NCBI RefSeq assembly: GCF_949628265.1
Contig: NC_088788.1
Location: forward strand, 31,048,335 to 31,112,334
Length of the DNA stretch: 64,000 nucleotides
Direction of reading: 5' to 3'
Origin: Cloeon dipterum
Taxonomy: Eukaryota; Arthropoda; Insecta; Ephemeroptera; Baetidae
Position numbers and translations under genes: made by a program. Within the stretch, counting starts at the first letter, position 1. Every line of letters starts with the position of its first letter. Under the pieces are notes generated by a model. That model was given only the letters and a program-made list of their open reading frames with translations. It was not told where the DNA came from and did no database searches. Below, in pieces: positions 50,494 through 63,000 of this stretch.

Positions 50494-52564
50494 CTGAGGA
50501 AAACCGAAAATCAATTATTGGAATTTTGATTTTCCAGGAAATGTAAATTTTAAGCACCTAACTTAAAAGCACAGGCTGAAGGTAAAAAATCAGTTTTAAT
50601 TTTTATCACTGAAACCATGCAAAACTTAAGAACAACTTTGCTTACTTCTGTTACATAAAATCAACATTTTTAACTTGAACTAACTTTGATATAATTGTTA
50701 ATTTTCTGTTTTTAAAAATAATAGTTTGGAAACGCGTGGAAGAATTCCTTCATTTAGTCATGATTGAGACCTATGAACTTTAAAGCGTTAACAAGATGGG
50801 CTTCTGAGTTTTTTATATAAATTTAACTCGCGGTTATTAGGTCTTTAGTGAGCGTAAAACGACACTTATCGTCACTCGTATCTTTGTACTGTATAAATTT
50901 ATTATATTCTTTGTTTGCGTAGGATAAACAGCCAAATTAAAAATAGTTTATTGCATGGCATGACCTTTACTCTTTGAACAAAGGTAGTAAATCGTGTTTA
51001 AGTCTGTTTTTGGTTTATCAAAACTGTTTGTAAAAAGTATGCTGAAAATTGTATAAAGACATTGTAAATAGATTGAGAAGTAATCTACCCCAATTTTTAT
51101 TTTATGAGCTGTATTGTAGCCACCCTTCCTTTATCAAGAAAACTAATCAATGTCCTTAATTTTTACAGTAAGATTTTAATTTTATTCTCTTAATTTGACT
51201 TTAATGGATAAAAAGAATGAAACTCTAATTTATAAAGCAAATAATTCAGACAGTGCAGAATATTGATATGTGATCATTTGCTGCGCTTCTGGTTATAAGC
51301 TAAGAAGCGTAACAAGTCGTTAAGCACTTTTATGCTATATATGATTGATAGTTCTCCCTCTTTTTATGGCTGATATCTCTTTTAGCTAGCTTACAATTAG
51401 TGATAATCGTGTTTCTATGCACAACATACAGTAAGAGATGTTTTTAATGTTTCCCAAAAGTTTAGTAGGGAAAACTATTATTTTTCGTCAAAATAGAAAT
51501 GCGTAAGTGATACCATGGGTTAATAACAAATATATATTTTTTACAGAAAATGTAATTTATTAATTTTTTTCTCATTCACTCCTATTTTTCCTAACCATTA
51601 CATTTTACTGGTTGTGCATGGCGTTTAAATTTAGCTCAGTGCTTACTATAATAAATTCTTTTATACCAAATAAATGTTATATATATGCAGCCTATACTGA
51701 GCTGTATGCAATAGAGCGGATGATTATGTGTGCGCGCGGGTTATGTTACTGTTAACTTTTAATATGCGCTTTGCAATAAAAAATTTTCATATTAGATCAA
51801 AGCAAAATAATGACGACGAATATTTTATACTATGGTTGAGAAAAAGGAAATTTTTGAAATAATTTATTTTGTACATTTTTTTGTAAAATTGGAGGTGATA
51901 ATTAATTTTACCCGTTTATTCACGCGCGAAGTTAGGAAATGATGTCTGTGTACCGATTAAGAGTTTTATTGATTGAGATATATTCCGGATGGAGCTGGCA
52001 ATTAAAGATTTCATTTAAGACCAGGAAATAAAATTGTAAATAAGCTGTGCAGAATCAATTGTAGCGACACAAGCCAGTGCTACAATATAATTGATTCTGT
52101 TATTCGTATTTCTGCATAATTTATTTAAATTTGGATTTCCAGGCAGTATAATAAGCAAACAGAAAATGTCCAGCTCTATCAAGAATTTTTCCAATTAATA
52201 TCAATTTATTTTTATCATTAATTTTAATATGTTGGTTGTTTGAATTTTAACTTTGTTTCTTGTTTGAAGTCATATAGACTGAATCAATATGGAATTATAA
52301 TTGCCAACTTAAGTTCACACATTCATTAAATACCTGAGTGAATACTTAGGATAAAACAATAAATTTTATAAAGCATTTTTGATCCTCATAATATCACGAT
52401 CGAAAAAAAAACATTAGTATCAAGGGCATTCATTGCTAAGTCTCGGTGAAAATTGCGACCGATTATTTTAAATACCAGAAAATCTGCACACACTAATCAA
52501 AAAGCAATACGCACGGATGATAAAGTCAATTCTATTAGCACTGAACGTGTAACAAATTCCGTAC
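50494..52564 (-). other. First intron of the ZP gene, no feature seen
   Basis: A 2.1-kb very AT-rich intron between the 5' UTR exon (donor after 52565) and the short exon carrying the start codon (acceptor TCCTCAG before 50493). No coding, RNA or repeat signal was found. Confidence 0.6.
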
Positions 52565-52694
52565 CTGTGTAGGTGGAGACTCCCTTTTCCAGTGAACCGT
52601 CTTCCTCGATGTCCCAGCAGAAAATTGGCGCACAAAATCACAGAATCCGAACTACATGAATGTCTTGCTAGTCCAGCGGCCCTAGGGATTTATA
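52565..52694 (-). promoter_or_regulatory. TATA box and 5' UTR exon of the ZP-domain gene
   Basis: On the minus strand TATAAAT at 52694-52688, preceded by a GC-rich stretch, lies about 25-30 bases upstream of a likely start site near 52664. The sequence then runs about 100 bases to a donor (CACAG/GTAC) at 52565. Splicing to the acceptor at 50494 puts seven untranslated bases before the ATG at 50486. A TATA promoter fits a regulated tissue-specific cuticle or matrix gene, unlike its TATA-less neighbours. Confidence 0.6.
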
Positions 52695-54181
52695 GTGGGG
52701 CGGGGATGGACTGGGCTGCAGCATCTTGCAGACAATACAGGTGGGGACCGGCGACTTCTTCGCACATCCCGCCGACCAAATAAGTGAACGCACAGCCTGC
52801 AGTATAATTGCCTATGGCCTACCTTTCTTTCATTCAGCAAATCGTTTATGCGTTGCATAAGTGCAAATCTCCCCTTGCATCGCATGAAATTATATCGCTA
52901 CGAACGAATATGTCAGCAATTTTATTGCATTCTCCATAAATCAATTATAAGAAATATCAAACCATAAAAATTAACACAAACTTGTTAATTGTCAGGGTTG
53001 AATGCTGCCTGTTCTTTCATTAATCATTTCCTGGAAGATTCAATATTTGCACAATCATTACGCACAATCTTGCAGGGATTTTTGCACCATTTATTTGCAG
53101 TGAACATGAAAAAAATATTTTACTATGAATATTTCAGTCTTTTTTTCAAAATTCGATTCGAATTAAGATTTAAATATCAGTTTAAGTGATTTACACTTGT
53201 GCGTTGAGCTCGCCGATTTTCCTAAAGTTTCCCCCAAATATACTGCAAACATCGGTTTTACTTTTAAGTTTTTACTGCTATTCCTTTTTGCTCAGGTTAA
53301 TCAGTTCAGTCAGCCTTTTAAAATGTAAATAAATTTATTTTTTATTAAAACTGATGCACGTGGTCGCTCTACTGATTAAAGCATATAAATGCAACCCTCC
53401 AACTCGTACAGATTGGCTTTTGTTATTTTTGAGCCTGTCTTCTTCAAGGTTGATTATGCACCTTTGACGAATGTTTTCTTAAAAATTGAACCTGGTTTGC
53501 TTACAATCCTTCTTACTTTATTATTTTTCGGTCATATATTATCATGTTATTCTTGTAGAATATAAAAATTTGTCGACGAAAATCCGCTAAAAACCTAAAA
53601 CTTTTGGTTCCCTAAAAAATATCAAAAAAGCGGAGGAAGATTTTATAAATCCAATTTAATGGGAACGGTTTCATTTACATTACAGCAAAGTTTTAGTCTG
53701 GCGCGCAACTCCCCGGTTTAGAAAATTACATGGAGTGACCTATTATTACTATATTAGGTTTGATTCAAATATTTTTATTTGCATGAAAATGTTTACATAA
53801 TAAAATATTTTGACATCATTTCGATATTACACAAATGTTACTCCTTTTTCTTTTAATTCTTGCAATTAAAATCAGCACAGAAGAAACTCGTTGTTGATGA
53901 CATATGTCACCAGTGATGCTTTTTTTCATAAGATTGCGGGAGCATTAAATATTCATAAAGGTAAACACTTAACCTGATGCGCGTGTGCTAATACAAAGCC
54001 TATTTAAACGATGCAAGCAAAAATAATCGCTTATTTATGGTAAAACAAGTGTTTTTAATATCTTTCACAATCAGACGACGTAACGCAGTTATGCAGTAAT
54101 TTAACGAGCAATTTGAGCACGGAAAATTTCTCCGACGCTGTATTAATGAATCATGATTAAATCTTTGACTTTCATATATTC
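52695..54181. other. Intergenic DNA upstream of the ZP gene
   Basis: AT-rich sequence with no exon-like frame. The first few hundred bases left of the ZP TATA box in transcription terms (52700-52900) are its proximal upstream region. Upstream exons for the open frame at 54182 would have to lie here, but none is visible. Confidence 0.6.
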
Positions 54182-54613
54182 ATGTCGGAGGTGCGTCCTT
54201 TTACTTTTTCACTTTTCAGGAAAATTTTGCTACGCAACAATATATTCAAATTGAAACAATATAAAGAGTACATATTTTGTCACTACACAGGGAAGCTTTT
54301 TTGGTATGATGTGTGGCTGATTGTGAGACATCTATTCATCCTTCCTTATTATCGGAGTCAACACCCTCGACATTCTTCCAAAATCGTCCTTAACAACTTT
54401 CTAATTAGCGCTGTTGCCTTTATTACGCTAAAACTAGCCGACATTCAAAGTTGGCATTTAATTGTGGTAGCGCACGGTTGTGCAGCCAATTTGTCATGCT
54501 TTGACCTGTGCTTTCATTTGGTGATCCTTAAGGAAAGTGCGGTAATGTTGAGCGCGTACGCACAAGTAGCGCGCATTACTGTGCAAGAAGCTCCAAAATT
54601 AATACGCTGCTGA
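54182..54613 (+). CDS. Unrecognised 143-aa open frame, possible terminal exon of an unannotated gene
   Basis: The longest frame in the interval between the ZP and dynein genes. It starts MSEVRPFTFS and ends EAPKLIRC. It contains two hydrophobic stretches (about residues 75-90, FLISAVAFITLKLAD, and 93-115, HLIVVAHGCAANLSC) and is rich in Tyr, Phe and His, as a membrane protein might be. Twenty bases after the stop is AATAAATAAA followed by a T-rich run, a credible poly(A) site. A strong acceptor (CTTTTCAG at 54213-54220) lies inside the frame, so the real exon may begin at 54221. I do not recognise the family; chance openness is a serious alternative. Confidence 0.25.
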   Translation: MSEVRPFTFSLFRKILLRNNIFKLKQYKEYIFCHYTGKLFWYDVWLIVRHLFILPYYRSQHPRHSSKIVLNNFLISAVAFITLKLADIQSWHLIVVAHGCAANLSCFDLCFHLVILKESAVMLSAYAQVARITVQEAPKLIRC

Positions 54614-57091
54614 AAGAAAGAGCACTCGCTGAATAAATAAAGAGTGGCAAGTCCTTTTTTGCTACTGGAAGAAAGGACCTCTTCACTGTTCAAAATACCA
54701 ACGTGATCGTTAAAAGTGAAAAGGTCTCTGGTTCAAAGCAAAGAAAACGACCTGGTCCACAATCGGATGGGCATCTTACCTTGACTCTAATCCTTTCTAA
54801 CGCAGGTGACTATGACTCTTTTGAAAGACGCGCTTGTTGCCAAAATAAAAACCACGCGCATCACAAGTCGCACGCAGGTGACAAATGTGCCCTTTGGCCG
54901 CCACAAAAACCGACACCCACGCACAGAGAAGTTCGGAGTGGTTTTCGCTTTTAGAACCAGGAAACAGACACCCGCCGGCGTTTGGTCACGCTTGACAGAG
55001 ATGGATTTCGCACATCTTTTTTCCGCGGTGATAAAATTTATTGTCATAGCACGTTTCCTTTATCTGTGTTTGCAATCAACAGAGATTTCCACCTGCGTTT
55101 TCCTCGCATTTTATATGCTAAGTTTGATTCATGAGAGCTGATAATGATTTTGTATCACAATCATGATTATTTGGAATCGTTCATTACTATAGTCGTGCGG
55201 CAATCCCGAAGAGGTTTTACCAAACAAAGTATTAAATTAAAAGATCCTGTTTGACCAGCAAGTACAATGTTGACTGTTGAACTTTAAAGTCACGTGTTGA
55301 ACGTGTCTCCAATTCAATTTATGAACACATTCAAGCGAAACAAAATCGCACGGCCGCATCTTTGAATTTCCCCATTAATTTTTTTTTTTTTTTTTGCCAC
55401 CAAACACCTCTGCAGGTGTGCTCGAATCCTGGTCACCAATCATCGCGTCGCGGATTTGCATAAATCTATCAGCTGTAAACATTCTGCGGCGGGAGGACGA
55501 GTTGGACGAGAGAATTTCACAAATCATAATGGCAAACAGACATTGGGGCAATTATCGAGTGCAGCAAACAGGGAAATGCCTCCCACATCTCGACCTCTCC
55601 AGCGTGGAGAAGGAGCGAGCCGGTCTGTCTGCGAATCTCTCGCTCACTCGCTGCGCTAGTGCCGGCGGCGCCTTTTGACATTTAGCCTCGCAAGGCCGGC
55701 CGGAGAAAACGAAAGTAGTGAACAATGCTGAGACGCTGTGCCGGCCCTCTGGAGCATCTCTGCGTGTCGTCACACAGCATCATCTCTCTCTATAATATAA
55801 GAATTTTGGGTGCGTACGCGGATGACAAATTCGCGACCGGCGGCCACTGAGAATTAACACACGGCGTGTACTTGAACTGCGGTTGGCACACCGCAAACGC
55901 AGGCGTTCATTTGCGCAGTCTTAGAAATGGGAAAGTGAAGATTGCTCGTTAGATGTAATTTTTCCGACTTTATTGCCCGTCGGCCTTTAACTGTGATCTT
56001 TTAGTTGTTCAGCCTCGCTCGTTGATGTCTCCATATCGCACCGAGTCAATCGAAAGATCATCGAAAGGCGAAAGATGATTGCCGGGTGTTTCGAGATGCT
56101 GCTGTAATTTATTGGCTTCTGGTGTCTTCTTCTTGCATTCCAGGTTTTACAACTTTACCTTGGATTTGCAATTATCATAAGCGTTAGAACTTTGCGGAAG
56201 TTAAAAACTCTATTTCTGATGAAGTGATATGCAATCCTTGATCACTTAAAAAGTACATGGTCAAGAGGAATATTATTATTTTCTACACGTCAAGATTAGG
56301 ATGAGAATTACTTATTAATACAAATCTATGACTTTAGAAACGTTTTAAATTTAAAAAAAAATCATCTTCTTGAACCTTGAGATTTTCAATGAATAACCAC
56401 GATGATCACAAATTTTAATAATTATTTTCCTTGTCCGCTGCACCCAAAAAGGAGCGAGACCTGACCTAACTCTTATAGTGCTACTTCAGCTTGGATCTCT
56501 TCAAGTTAAAAATTAATGTTGCGTATTTTGTAGATGTCACCGCACTTGGTGAAACTCGTAATAGAAGTGTCAATTTTTCTTTGAATGCCTTTAGCAAAAA
56601 GCCAACAAATACATGGATTTTATGTACGTGAGCGCCTCTCAAAAGGTCTTCTTGTGTGTTGCCTAACACGCCGGTAGCATAATACCGCAGAAATATTATT
56701 TATATAAAAAAGCAATTAACAAACTGACACACTCATCCAACCAGAGGCATCTTACTTTTCTCCGCGACGACTTGTTGGGAAACAAGAACTCGTCTCTATT
56801 TCTGTTAGTCATGGGGGCTTGCGATGATTTGTAAACTGCCATCATATTTCGTAGCCAGCGCGTTAAATTGCAAATTATACCCCTGGTACACGCACAACTG
56901 TTTGTTCTTAATTAACCTTTACAAGGAGTGAATGGCAACTGTTTTCAGAAATAATCAAGAAATTTTTCAAGGATATTTTTCTCCCTTTCCAAGTTACTTC
57001 TCAGAACAATACTCCTCAGTCATATCGATTATCTGGTATATGTTTATTACATGTTTCTGGTTGAATTACAAAAACGCCACTAATAATACGT
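54614..57091. other. Intergenic DNA downstream of the dynein gene
   Basis: Mixed composition with GC-richer patches at about 54800-55000 and 55440-55930, a 17-base T run at 55379-55395, and no supported coding exon. The likely dynein poly(A) signal (AATAAA, minus) is at 57043-57048, about 45 bases past its stop. Confidence 0.6.
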
Positions 57092-60000
57092 TTAGGATCT
57101 CCTTTTTAAAAATATTACAACACCTCGTTTAGTCCAGACCTTTGCATCTCCGCCTGCTAACCAAATTGAGCCAATGCTGTGGCGCTTAGCCTCTTCGCTG
57201 TAAATCGGGCACTCGAATTTGTTTTCATTTTCTGGTGTTGATGTTGCGCATACAGATATTGGAGGCAGCTCTGTTGGCCCGCCTTTCTGCTCCACTAATA
57301 ACCCACTGGAACAGGTAAAAATGCAGCTAGTTAAATGTTTGTTGATTTTTTCAAAAATAATATCGTAAGAAAATCTGCTCTGTTAATGGAAAATAGATAA
57401 TTTAAAAGTCATTTTTATTATGTTGAGCAGATGGTTAGTCCTCTTTGCCAGAGATGACAAAAAATCGTAATAAAATTACCAGGTAATTGGTGTCAAAAGA
57501 AATAATAACGCAGGCATGACTTAAAAGGCTGTCACTTCTAAAAAAACAAGTATCATAATATTCAACACATAATATCTGACACGGAGCTATTAATAACGGC
57601 TCTAAACAAACAAATTTCCAACACCTTTTGATGTCGAAGTCGGCGCCGTCCAGCCACAGGCCGCATACGGTTACCACTCTGAATTTTTTGCCAGGGTCGA
57701 TCTGCAGTTGGAGCGACACTTCAGAGAGCGAAACCCCACGAGACCGGCTTTCTATTTGAATCATAGACGCGAACAAGGCTTCGGGTCGCTCCATGCCGGG
57801 CATCCACAAATGGTGCGAATCATCTCGAGGCCAGGTCTGTTCGTGCCAGGTCACACGGGTCAAAACAATTAATTTACTTTGAGATAAAAATGCAACACGT
57901 CTCCGACATAAATTTTCCATCGCTGTTGTGATTTTGATTTGGGTCTCGGACGCATTTAGAGAAAAAGAATGCTCTTACCAAGGTGTGTAACTTTGCATTG
58001 ACAAACGCGAAGTCTTCAAGGGTTGCCTCGACCTCTGCAGAAGGCATCCACTCGCGAGGAGCAACGCCTCTGGCCACCAAATTTGCGTCCTCCACCATGG
58101 CCGGGGGCACGAATCCGTCCGTCATCGCCTGCTGCAGCGTTTTCAGACATTTTCGCGCAGCCTCGATCCTGCTCGCTGCCCTCGTTTGCTCGTAAATCAG
58201 GGTTAACGCCACTGCATCGTTCTCGTCGGCAACAACCTCCTTTGGCGTTGGCAGCGCCTCCAGCATAGCGTCGAGCTGACCTTTGAAAGAATCTGAGCGA
58301 AAAACCTCTTCCAAAGTTGCCCCTGCCTGAATTTTCGGCCCGAACAGTTGTGGGTCATCGAAGTCCAAAACCCCCAGCCAATCGGAGGTGGCTTTGAGGG
58401 GCATCAACGACGCCCTTTGGAGACAAGCTGCTAAAGTCGGAACTTGTGGCGGAAGTAGGGGCGCCGTTCCGACCCGGGTCAGCTCGAAGTTGGCAGTGGC
58501 GGTGAGGAGAACCGAATTGATGCACTCTTTCAGCAGCAAGTCAGCCAGCCTCAAGTCCCAAGGGTCAGTCACGTGGCCCAAAAAGCCACACTCGCCGACC
58601 AAGCACAATGCTGCCTCCAGAGGAACGCGTCTTGTCGTTCGACAAAGTTCCTGAGATTTGATTCATTACTTATTGCACTGAAGAAAAAAAATATTTTTCT
58701 ACCCAGAGGTGCCGCGAGGCTAATCGAAAATCGCTCTCGCCAAGGGTGATGGTCTTTGTCCATGACCGGCCGAGGAGGAGCGCGTAAAGGAAGGACAAGC
58801 CGTAGACCAGTCGGCAGTAAGGCGCCTCTCGACCATTGCACCCTTCCATTAGATCCTCCTGCCTCTTGAGAGCCTCTTTCATGGCTTCACTCAGAGCTAC
58901 CGGCTCCTCCAAAGCTACTTTCACTGAACTTTGAACCAGACCGATTGGAAGCTGAAAGTGCATGCGTTATTACAAATAATCGCCATGCTTGCTATTTTAT
59001 AGTTTGCAATACCTGCGCCTCAGGACTGCAGGTGAGCCACAGGCGGAAGGTAGGGGCCGCGTCTTCAAAAGACATTCTCTCGAGTTTTCGGAGCCAGTCG
59101 TCAGTCAAGTGGCAGTTGTTCAAGCACACCCATGTCCCGGAGGCCATCGCCTTTGCTATGGCCTCCTCGGCGTGGCTCGTTCGTCCAGGAGCAATGCTGA
59201 TGGCGCTTATGTCCGCCATTTCCTTGACGGCGAGCGCGAAAAGGGCGCGTGACACGTCTACGCCAAAACCCAAAGTACAAATTATCGGATTTTCAAAAGT
59301 AGAATTTTCTAGGGCGATTTCCAAACGGCCAGCCTCCAAATGGCTGTCAAAGTGCAAAACGTTTTGAATGAGATCTTTCGCACTTTGCTCGATGATCGCA
59401 TTGCTTAAGAAAACGGTGCTAATTATGAGCCGCTCAAAAGGAGGGATTGCGTTCCATTTTTCATTCGCGTCTTTGTTCAGCTCACTGAAATTTTTCCATT
59501 CATCCCAATTTTCTTCAAAGTTAGTGATTATTTCTGTAACATTTATTGGAATTAATTAAATCTGTTCAGTTTGCATGTAAATAAGCAAACTTACGCGCAA
59601 AGCGTGGAAAGTGCATCATTTCAATTTTATACTTTCGCGTTTTGCCATTATACAGGAAAGTAACTTCGTCCAGTGTAATATCCTTTCTAGCCCTGAACAA
59701 AGAGAGAGTAACTTTTATAAAGCTCACATTCGGGTCAGTGTGGAATTTCCATTTACGTAATGCGAATTTACGCGCGCATTACTAAGATTCATTTTAAATC
59801 TCCACCGTGCGTGAAAATTTATTTCCATAAGACATTTATTTTATACACTACCTAAGCAGGTCCAAAGAGAGACGCAATAAATATGCCAGATGGTGTCTGC
59901 GAAATAAAGCGGCGCATACGTGCTCGCAGAGCGTCTTCAAAAACGCATCTGTCAAGTTGTCGCTCAGGCCCATTTTGCAACTGCACACAAATCAAAGTAA

Positions 60001-63000
60001 TTGCCCAGATCGCAGGAAAATCCTCTCTAAAACAAACCTGAGTCTGACCGACGTGCTGAAAAGCTGCAAGAACCACGCGTGCGAGAAGTGGTACGTGCTG
60101 CCCAGGGTCGGCAGCCAGATCAGGGTGGCGTAGGCGGCGGCCGCGTCCCTCGCCAGGGTGCGGTGCTTGGCCTTGAAATCGGCGATCTGGCCGAGCGTCT
60201 TTTGAGCCTCCAACTGCCTCTGGGCCAGCTCCAGGGACATGGCCCTCGAGGTGTCCAGCACGTCCACAGCGGCCTCGTCCTCCAGCAGGTTGCCCTGGCT
60301 CGCCGAAAGAGTGCTCAGAATGCGGTCCTCGGTCGCCTGCAGGGCCGCCTTGTTAGCCGCACCTTCGCGCACCACTTGCTGCCGCGCCAGTCGCAGAGCA
60401 GGGTGCTCCGCTGCCATCACCAAGCCCAATAGCTCTTCCTCCAACCCTTCGGCGGGCAGCGTGAAGTCCACTAAGGTGACGCAGGCCAACAGCTCGCGGC
60501 CCACTGAACTCCGGGTCGTGATGTACACCCGAAATTCAGAATCGCTTCAAAAATTATAGGTCAGATGCATTTAAAAATAAATTGGAAATCTTTAAAATTG
60601 ATGCATAAATGCTAATTTTACGCAGACGGTTTGCCAAATTAGTTGAATTCGTGTAAACTGTCATGATCTAAAACCTCATTCACTGGTCACAATTTATGCA
60701 ATTTATTAGTCAACAAATTCATTGGTCTGAAAATGTATTAAAATTGTTTTAATGACATTTTTCACTCGTAAAAATTTGGCCAACAGACAGAAATGGGATC
60801 CAGAAGTAAAGAAATTGGTTCATAAAGGTTTGTTATGGGCTCTACTATACTTTCTGTTACAACTAACCTCTAAGCTAAAAACTATACCCACAAATTTCCA
60901 GATACAACGTGTAGACCAAATTCTTTGCAGATTTTGCCAAAAATAAATAAAACAACTACTGGAAAATGAATTCAATGTGATGAACATGGAGCTGGGTGTT
61001 GCTTGTCAAGTTAACTAAAGAAATAGCAATAATATCGAGCAATAAATTAGCTCTTCGCGATTTTTCTGACCTAAATAAACCCTTATAGAGATAAAAATTA
61101 CGCATCGATCGATTTTCTATAAACCGCCTTCAAAATCTGATTACCCGTAGTTTTAGTTTTCATCACTGATTTGAAGAGTTTGTTAATAACAAGTAAAATG
61201 TATCTCCTAATCCTAACATTATTTTATGGAATCTACTCATTCTCCGCGCTGGAGAGTAGTTTGATCAAATAAGGACTCATCAGCAAGGTTTCTTCTCGTG
61301 TTAATTCTCCTCTCTCGGCCGATCCATCGTAGTAAAATACTAGCTTATTTATAAATACTGAATTATTACTTTCCAATCCACTTTAAAAGAAATTCAAGGC
61401 GATAACATTCATTGCTGTACATTTTAGGATTAAAACAGAAGTGCAACTCATTCTTACGCAATCTCTTACACACCAAAATAGCTACTCAAATGGTGACAAT
61501 GCATGTCTTAATCTCCTTTGCATGGCATTTTCAAGTGGCCATATAATTTGTAATCTAAGTTTTTAAATTACCTCGATCGCAAGGGCACAGCTCGCAGCGC
61601 TTCGAGCAACGCGTCTGGCTCTTCAATGTCCTCGAACAGAAGGGGCTTCCCGTTGCGAAGGCATGCAGCGTAGAGCTGCTCGTCCCAGTCCTTGCTGACC
61701 CGCAATTCAGGCTCGGCGCTCTTGATCCACGCGTTCGCTTGCCGCTGCGGGTCCAGGCAGACGCAGGGACGCAACGCGTGGCGCGCGATCACTGCGCTCT
61801 GCGTGGACGCCGCGTCGCGCTGCAGACCGCCGATGTGCCACGCCTCGGTCTCCAGCTCCGAGCTGAGTACCAGGGTCACGTCCAGGTCGGCCGAGAAGGC
61901 GACGCCCTCCTCGTGCAGAAGGGCCATCCACTCGCTGATGCAGCGGGCGCGGCGTTTCGCCCTCAGCGGGCCCAGGTAGGTGGCGGTCGCGCTGCCCAGC
62001 AGGGCGTCGCCCTCCAGGCACGCCAACGAGTCCTCCAGCGAGGACGCGGTGGCTGCCCAGTGCTGGCGCTCGCCGCCCAGCCCGCCGATCAGTTTCTCCG
62101 CGCGTACCAGCTTCCGTTCGCACGCCTGCAATCAGTACAGCGAGGAGGGTGGTTAGGCAGCCGGCGGCACGTACGTGCAGCGCGGCGTGCCTACTTGGTT
62201 ATTTCAAGGTTCTCTATAATTAAATTGTGTTAAAAATTATATATAATTTCGAATAAAAAATTTAATTTAAACAGAACGGATTTTTACTTATTTCTTCCAA
62301 TTTTAAAATAAAATATATAGAATACTTAATTTCTTTTTAACATGTTTGCAATTTTTTAAATTTTGCAAAATTGCAATGTATTCGGACTATATTTATATTG
62401 GTTTTATATTTTTATTTTAGCGTTGAGCTTAAATTTAATTTATTATACGGCATTATACCTACTTTAAATTGAAATTACTTAATAATTGATTATTTTTTTG
62501 TGGATTTTTCAAAAATTTCTGATATTAAAATATTATTTATTCTAAATTTTAATTAGAGAAAAGTTTTAACTTAATAAAATTTGAGATAATTTCGGTTGCT
62601 TTGAAAACTTCATGCCTGTTGTTAATGTCATTGTTTTTTTATGGATTTGCTGGTGTCAAATATTAAATGAAGATCCATTTTCTAATTAAATCAGACTTTA
62701 TCCTCGTTGCTTTAAAACATCCTACTATTAATTAATCTTTCTTTTTTTCCTCTTGTTTGTTTTATTTCAAAAATGGAACAAACAACCTCGAGTGTCGGCA
62801 TACTAACTAACATTAAATGAAGAATCAGAAAAGTATTTATGCTATAATAAGTACATAGTTATTTCCTGTATTAAAAAACCAAAAATACTCTAATTGGATA
62901 TAACTTAATTTTGGCACCATTCTTAACTAAATTTAACTTTTTTAAGCATTGGAAGAGTATTCACAACAACTGATAGTTGGTTTAATGCACCTCTATGTGC

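Noticed and set aside
56481-56669. 62-aa minus-strand frame downstream of the dynein gene
   Set aside because: Short, beyond the dynein stop and poly(A) signal, with no homology I can recognise.
61200-61330. Minus-strand CTGATGAGTCC followed by a loop and AAAC, resembling part of a hammerhead ribozyme
   Set aside because: Stem II does not pair (GTCC against GATC), the conserved CGAAAC is lost, and no stem I/III partners are visible; likely chance.
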